Assembly: GCA_023415605.1 (NCBI GenBank)
Contig: JAEZKB010000167.1
Location: 1-13,312 of the forward strand
Reading direction: 5' to 3'
Length of the DNA stretch: 13,312 nt
From: Pseudomonadota bacterium
GTDB taxonomy: Bacteria > Pseudomonadota > Alphaproteobacteria > Rhizobiales > Devosiaceae
A program made the position numbers and the translations under genes. The notes beneath the pieces are model-generated. The model was not told the DNA's origin. It did no database searches and was given only the letters and a program-made list of their open reading frames with translations. Numbering within the stretch: position 1 is the stretch's first letter; each line of letters begins with the position of its first letter. This document shows positions 13,074 through 13,312 of this stretch, in pieces.

Positions 13074-13312
13074 ATGAAGCAGCTGTGGACGACGCTGGGG
13101 CCGCTGACGGCAGACCAGCTGGGTATGATCCTGCCGCATGAGCATGTGTTCGTGGATCTGCGGACACCCGACCAGCCCGGCTCTGCCCAGGCCGAGGCCG
13201 CGGACGTGGTGGCGCTGATGGCGCCCGAGATTGAAAAGATCAAGGCGCTGGGGATCACTGCAATAGTTGAATGCTCGACCGGCGGCGTCGGCCGCCGCGC
13301 CGATCTCGACCT
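13074..13312 (+). CDS. Phosphotriesterase-family metallohydrolase, N-terminal part only
   Basis: The first 79 residues of a protein cut by the window edge. The N-terminal metal-binding motif of the phosphotriesterase/amidohydrolase superfamily is present as His22-x-His24 in LGMILPHEHVFVDL, after the typical TTLGPLTADQLG. The alternating helix and strand pattern (ALMAPEIEKIKALGITAIVEC) matches the barrel start of PTE-related proteins. Members include lactonases and esterases of sugar-acid metabolism as well as phosphotriesterases, so the reaction cannot be named. The ATG at 13074 has GAGGGGG about five bases upstream. It lies 98 bases after the PhyH-family gene on the same strand. Confidence 0.85.
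   Translation, partial: MKQLWTTLGPLTADQLGMILPHEHVFVDLRTPDQPGSAQAEAADVVALMAPEIEKIKALGITAIVECSTGGVGRRADLD

Overview
The window reads as accessory-metabolism chromosome from a high-GC alphaproteobacterium, most likely a member of the Hyphomicrobiales (Devosia-like or rhizobial relatives). This rests on GC-rich codon use, class II XylA and Ohr/OhrR of alphaproteobacterial type, and palindromic intergenic repeats (the GTCATCCC...GGGACCCA element and CCCTCCCC/GGGGGAGG hairpins) of the kind scattered through such genomes. The taxonomic call is an inference; no rRNA or marker gene is present.

Positions 1-4991 hold a xylose/xyloside module on the minus strand. A LacI-family regulator is followed by xylB and xylA (stop and start overlap as GTGA), then a palindromic repeat, then a GH43 beta-xylosidase that runs off the left edge. 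Divergent from the regulator is galM, whose stop codon shares a base with the start of a DUF1697 gene. The 126-bp gap between regulator and galM contains a LacI-type operator core (AAGCGGTT) and a fair promoter. A near-copy of its 11-mer lies between the regulator and xylB. The expected flow is xyloside to xylose (GH43), anomer equilibration (GalM), xylulose (XylA), then xylulose-5-phosphate (XylB).

Positions 5999-9040 hold DUF1697, an epoxide-hydrolase-like alpha/beta hydrolase and a YafY/WYL regulator. Two compound hairpin repeats separate them, and a roughly 295-bp stretch without a convincing gene follows.

Positions 9040-10092 are a textbook ohr/ohrR divergent pair for organic hydroperoxide defence. 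A terminator follows ohr, and operator-like repeats overlap a candidate ohr promoter.

Positions 10089-11859 are a minus-strand operon: an AraC-family regulator, a DinB-family protein and a DUF1294 membrane protein, each junction a 4-bp ATGA overlap. Its last stop codon overlaps the ohrR stop in a CTAG palindrome. Divergent from the AraC gene is a PhyH-family Fe(II)/2-oxoglutarate dioxygenase with a repeated Met/Gln/Gly N-terminus. It is followed by the start of a phosphotriesterase-family metallohydrolase cut by the right edge.

Most of the window is recognisable metabolism and stress response. The less explained parts are the AraC/DinB/DUF1294 operon with its divergent PhyH gene, the atypical epoxide hydrolase, the galM-DUF1697 coupling and the repeat elements. 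I see no strong case for a wholly new system.
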